DNA of 64,000 nucleotides from Pseudomonadota bacterium (lineage in GTDB: Bacteria; Pseudomonadota; Gammaproteobacteria; Steroidobacterales; Steroidobacteraceae), in assembly GCA_016705325.1 (NCBI GenBank), contig JADIYJ010000003.1:62001-126000 (forward strand), in the 5' to 3' direction. Shown here piece by piece: positions 60,937 through 64,000 of the stretch. A program made the translations under genes and the position numbers. Under the pieces are notes generated by a model. It was not told the origin of the DNA. It did not search any database and worked only from the letters and a program-made list of their open reading frames with translations. Position 1 is the first letter of the stretch; each line of letters starts with the position of its first letter.

Positions 60937-62596
60937 GCAGGCTGCGATAACGCATGCGGTGCGGCTCGTCCGCTTCGTCGCCGCGGCGCTTCCTGAGGTC
61001 GTCCACGTATTCCGAATAGTTACCTTCGAACCAGACCACTTCGCTGTTGCCCTCGAAGGCGAGGATGTGCGTCGCGATGCGGTCGAGGAACCAGCGATCG
61101 TGCGAGATGACGACGGCGCAACCGGGGAAGCTCAGCAGCGCTTCTTCGAGCGCGCGCAGGGTTTCGATGTCGAGGTCGTTGGTCGGTTCGTCGAGCAGGA
61201 TGACGTTGCCGCCTTCCTTCAGCACCTTCGCCAGGTGCACGCGGTTGCGTTCGCCGCCCGAGAGTTCGCCGATGGTCTGCTGCTGCTGCGCGCCGCGGAA
61301 ATTGAAGCGGCCGACGTAGGCGCGCGCCGGCGTTTCGTAGTTGCCGACCTTGATCATGTCGAGGCCGCCGGAGATTTCCGCGAAGACGCTCTTCCTGTCG
61401 TCGAGCGACTGGCGCGACTGGTCGACATACGCCAGCTGCACCGATGGCCCGACGCGCAGTTCGCCGCCGTCGGCGGTCTCCTGGCCGGTGATGATGCGGA
61501 ACAGGGTGGTCTTGCCGGCGCCGTTCGGGCCGATGATGCCCACGATGCCGCCCTGCGGCAGGTTGAAGTTGAGGTTGTCGAACAGCAGCTTGTCGCCGTA
61601 CGACTTCGAGAGGCCCCTGGCTTCGACCACGAGTTCGCCGAGGCGCGGGCCCGGCGGAATGTAGATCTCGTTGGTTTCGTTGCGCTCCTGGAAGTCGCGC
61701 GACTGCAGTTCCTCGAACCGCTGCATGCGCGCCTTGCTCTTGGCCTGGCGGGCCTTCGGATTCTGGCGCACCCACTCGAGTTCGCGCGCAAGCATCTTCT
61801 TGAGTGCGTCCTGCTGCTGCTCTTCGACCTTGAGCCGCGCTTCCTTCTGTTCGAGCCAGGACGAGTAATTGCCTTGCCACGGGATGCCGTGGCCGCGATC
61901 GAGTTCCAGGATCCAGCCGGCGACATTGTCGAGGAAGTAACGGTCATGGGTCACCGCGATGACGGTGCCCGGGTACTGCTCGAGGTAGTGCTCGAGCCAG
62001 CGCACCGATTCGGCGTCGAGGTGGTTCGTCGGTTCGTCGAGCAGCAGCATGTCGGGCTTCGACAGCAGCAACTGGCAGAGCGCGACGCGGCGGCGTTCAC
62101 CGCCCGAGATCTTCGTGACGTCCGCGTCCCAAGGGGGCAGGCGCAAGGCGTCGGCCGCAACCTCGAGCTGACGCTCGAGGTTGTGGCCATCGGTCGCCTG
62201 GATAATGGCTTCGAGCCGCGCCTGTTCGGCCGCGATCTTGTCGAAGTCGGCATCGGGTTCGGCATATGCGGCATAAACGGCGTCGAGACCGGTCAGCGCG
62301 TCCTTGATGTGCCTGACTGCGATTTCGACGTTGCCGCGCACGTCCTTGGTCGCGTCGAGCTGCGGTTCCTGCGGCAGGAAGCCGATGTTGATGCCGGGCT
62401 GCGGCCGCGCTTCACCGTCGAACTCCTTGTCGATGCCCGCCATGATCCGCAGCAGCGTGGACTTGCCGGATCCGTTCAGGCCGAGCACGCCGATCTTGGC
62501 GCCCGGGAAGAAGCTCAGGGAGATGTCGCGCAGGATGACCCGCTTCGGGGGTACGACCTTGCCGACGCGATTCATCGTGTAAATGAACTGTGCCAT
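60929..62596 (-). CDS. ettA: Energy-dependent translational throttle protein EttA
   Basis: 555 residues from the ATG at 62596, exactly the E. coli length; the start MAQFIYTMNRVGKVVPPK is diagnostic. Two ABC-F ATPase domains are complete: GLNGSGKST, SGGERRRVALCQ and MLLLDEPTNHLD in the first, GPNGAGKTT, LSGGERNRVHLAK and VILLDEPTNDLD in the second. Between them lies the P-site-tRNA-interacting linker LEEQQQ-type region (VEEQQQDALKKMLARELEW). It gates the first translation step according to ADP/ATP. It is first in the operon with hutH. Confidence 0.96.
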   Translation of the reverse strand: MAQFIYTMNRVGKVVPPKRVILRDISLSFFPGAKIGVLGLNGSGKSTLLRIMAGIDKEFDGEARPQPGINIGFLPQEPQLDATKDVRGNVEIAVRHIKDALTGLDAVYAAYAEPDADFDKIAAEQARLEAIIQATDGHNLERQLEVAADALRLPPWDADVTKISGGERRRVALCQLLLSKPDMLLLDEPTNHLDAESVRWLEHYLEQYPGTVIAVTHDRYFLDNVAGWILELDRGHGIPWQGNYSSWLEQKEARLKVEEQQQDALKKMLARELEWVRQNPKARQAKSKARMQRFEELQSRDFQERNETNEIYIPPGPRLGELVVEARGLSKSYGDKLLFDNLNFNLPQGGIVGIIGPNGAGKTTLFRIITGQETADGGELRVGPSVQLAYVDQSRQSLDDRKSVFAEISGGLDMIKVGNYETPARAYVGRFNFRGAQQQQTIGELSGGERNRVHLAKVLKEGGNVILLDEPTNDLDIETLRALEEALLSFPGCAVVISHDRWFLDRIATHILAFEGNSEVVWFEGNYSEYVDDLRKRRGDEADEPHRMRYRSLHA

Positions 62597-62732
62597 TGGG
62601 AAGTATTGCGCTCGTCGTCCGGCGAAGTCGAAAAAGGTCGGCAATTATCGGTCACCAGGGGCGTCGGACGCTACCGCTGCCGCAGGTGTGCTGCTAGGCT
62701 GCCCGACATTCCGTTGCAGGGGCCCGCGCCGC

Positions 62733-63698
62733 TTGACGCAGACCGATCCGCAGTCGCCGCCGGTGCTGATGGTGGCCAGCGACGCCCTGAGCCGCTATGG
62801 CTTCGGCGATGGCCATCCGTTCGGGCCGGACCGGCAGGAGGCTTTCCTGCGCGAGATGCGCCGCAGCCCCGCTTACCTCGAATTGCGCATCGTCGACCCG
62901 CGCGTAGCCGAGCGCGACGAGCTGGAAGCGTTTCACCGCCGGGACTACGTCGAACTCGTGGTCCAGAAGTCCGCCGCAGGCCGCGGCTACCTGGACGTGG
63001 GCGACACGCCGGCAACGAAGGGCATCTTCGAGGCATCGAGCCTGGTCGTGGGCGGCACGCTGCTGGCGGTCGAGGAAATCATGAGTGGACGCGCGCGGCG
63101 CGGCTTCATTCCGATCGCCGGGTTGCATCATGCGTCGCGCGCCAATGCAGCGGGATTCTGCGTGTTCAACGATTGCGGCATCGCCATCGAGCTGCTGCGC
63201 ACGCGGCACGGCCTGCGCCGGATCGCGTACGTGGACATCGATGCCCATCACGGCGACGGCGTCTTCTATGCGTTCGAGTCGGACCCCGATGCGCTCTTTG
63301 CCGACATTCACGAGGATGGACGCCATCTTTACCCGGGCACTGGCGCCGCGGAGGAAACCGGCAAGGGCAGTGCCAGCGGCACCAAGCTGAACCTGCCGTT
63401 GCCGCCGGGGGCGGGCGACGAGGACTTTCACCGCGAGTGGCTGAAGATCGAGGCGTACCTGCGGCAGACGCAGCCGGAGTTCATCCTGCTCCAGTGCGGT
63501 GCCGACAGCCTGGAGGGCGATCCCATCACGCATCTGGCTTTCAGCGAGGATGCACACGCACACGCGGCGGCGTCCGTGTGCCGCATCGCCGATGAAATCG
63601 GGCACGGTCGCGTGCTCGCGATGGGTGGCGGCGGGTACAACCGGCAGAATCTCGCGCGCGCGTGGACGCGGGTGGTCGAGGCCCTGGTCGCGAGCTGA
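62733..63698 (+). CDS. Histone-deacetylase-like amidohydrolase
   Basis: 321 residues if started at TTG 62733, which keeps the first strand (PPVLMVASD); ATG 62769 is possible but cuts it. Class II HDAC motifs are present: SRYGFGDGHPFGPDR, the charge-relay His pair in IAGLHHASRANAAGFC, zinc ligands Asp and His in YVDIDAHHGDGV, the third ligand in LQCGADSLEGDP, and GGGGYN. Bacterial relatives are acetoin-utilisation AcuC or acetylpolyamine hydrolases. It is divergent from ettA. The substrate is undetermined. Confidence 0.85.
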   Translation: MTQTDPQSPPVLMVASDALSRYGFGDGHPFGPDRQEAFLREMRRSPAYLELRIVDPRVAERDELEAFHRRDYVELVVQKSAAGRGYLDVGDTPATKGIFEASSLVVGGTLLAVEEIMSGRARRGFIPIAGLHHASRANAAGFCVFNDCGIAIELLRTRHGLRRIAYVDIDAHHGDGVFYAFESDPDALFADIHEDGRHLYPGTGAAEETGKGSASGTKLNLPLPPGAGDEDFHREWLKIEAYLRQTQPEFILLQCGADSLEGDPITHLAFSEDAHAHAAASVCRIADEIGHGRVLAMGGGGYNRQNLARAWTRVVEALVAS

Positions 63699-63713
63699 GG
63701 CCCTGGTCGCGGC

Positions 63714-64000
63714 TTAACGCCAGCCTTTGAAGAAACTGCCGTCGGCGAAGTCCCAGAGCAGGCTCAGGTGCCAGCGCGTGTCGTAGGGCTGGTCGCTGAG
63801 CGGAATCTCGGCTCCCAGGCTCAGTGCGACGTGCGCGCCACGGGTGAGCCCGAAGCGCAGTTGTGGCACCACGGTCCACTGCACCGAATCGCCACCGTCG
63901 TCCTCGAACGGCACCGCCGCAGTGAACTCCAGCGCGGGAAAGACGCGCCGCGGCCATTTCGTCCAGCGGTAGTGCATCACGCCCGCGAACTCGGCTTCGC
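63714..64000 (-). CDS. C-terminal part of a probable outer-membrane beta-barrel protein
   Basis: The reading frame enters from beyond the window end (EAEFAGVMHYRWTKWPRRVF) and ends at 63714. Alternating hydrophobic/polar strands (FPALEFTAAVPFE, VQWTVVPQLRFGLT, HVALSLGAEIPLS, RWHLSLLWDF) suggest transmembrane beta strands of a porin-like or transporter-associated protein. About 95 residues are visible; the family cannot be fixed from this part. Confidence 0.6.
   Translation of the reverse strand, partial: EAEFAGVMHYRWTKWPRRVFPALEFTAAVPFEDDGGDSVQWTVVPQLRFGLTRGAHVALSLGAEIPLSDQPYDTRWHLSLLWDFADGSFFKGWR

Noticed and set aside
60140..63595. An 1151-codon open frame antisense to hutH and ettA
   Set aside because: Both genes on the other strand have full catalytic motifs; the frame has none.

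Overview
The window is high-GC chromosomal DNA from a gammaproteobacterium. The evidence is the ubiU-ubiV-ubiT set, EttA, a DUF1820 protein, a full-length PurL, MltF, TadA and a TonB receptor with a canonical TonB box. The long TonB receptor and the cytosolic glucoamylase/pentose-phosphate operon fit a Steroidobacter/Nevskia/Xanthomonad-like lineage, but there is no rRNA, so this placement is inference. Bases 1-123 hold no gene I can support.

Layout. 0.1-7 kb: a Doc-type toxin with an AbrB-fold antitoxin, a VapBC pair, a TPM-domain lipoprotein, a TIGR01777 epimerase, a CDGSH protein and an HU-like protein with a lysine-rich tail. 7.1-18.2 kb: a corrinoid methyl-transfer locus. On the minus strand are an activation-domain protein, a RACo-type reductive activase and a [2Fe-2S] thioredoxin-like protein. 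A TetR regulator and an IS630 element follow. On the plus strand are a small DUF4346-like protein, a corrinoid protein, an MtmB homologue without pyrrolysine and a TonB-dependent receptor. Both operons have a TTGACG-N18-TATAnT promoter with a palindrome at the expected start of transcription. 18.4-24.4 kb: accessory and decaying DNA, with an HNH protein, a broken IS1182 element, a damaged ABC permease, two pieces of a Tn3-family transposase, a DUF6508 remnant running in frame into a VapB, a VapC, a DUF6036 remnant and DUF3079.

24.4-30.6 kb: one operon gnd-zwf-pgl-glucokinase-glucoamylase with stop/start overlaps, which would turn internal alpha-glucan into glucose-6-phosphate and then pentose phosphate and NADPH. 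31-35.3 kb: a Phd/PIN toxin pair with a palindromic operator, a SnoaL-like protein, a broken DUF1254/DUF1214 gene, tadA, mltF and tRNA-Ser(CGA). 35.4-39.3 kb: ubiD, ubiU, ubiV and ubiT with FNR-like boxes, indicating oxygen-responsive ubiquinone synthesis. 39.4-46.6 kb: a second methylamine-type operon (MttB family, dimethylglycine-dehydrogenase family, MFS transporter). The transporter is cut by an IS1634-type element with a TCAGG target duplication.

46.6-64 kb: an orphan FHA/TagH-like protein, DUF1820, purL, and a SnoaL-like gene behind a purine-rich minisatellite. Next comes a nested transposon (an ISL3-family element inside an IS4-family element, both with intact target duplications) in front of another VapBC pair. 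A 26-copy 9-bp minisatellite of the same family as the first follows. The window ends with the operon ettA-hutH-unknown-DUF4145, a histone-deacetylase-like hydrolase and the C-terminal end of a probable outer-membrane protein.

The most noteworthy element is the corrinoid locus. It looks like a complete activation and methyl-transfer module built around a non-pyrrolysine MtmB homologue whose substrate cannot be read from the sequence. The separate MttB/dimethylglycine-dehydrogenase operon has no corrinoid protein of its own.
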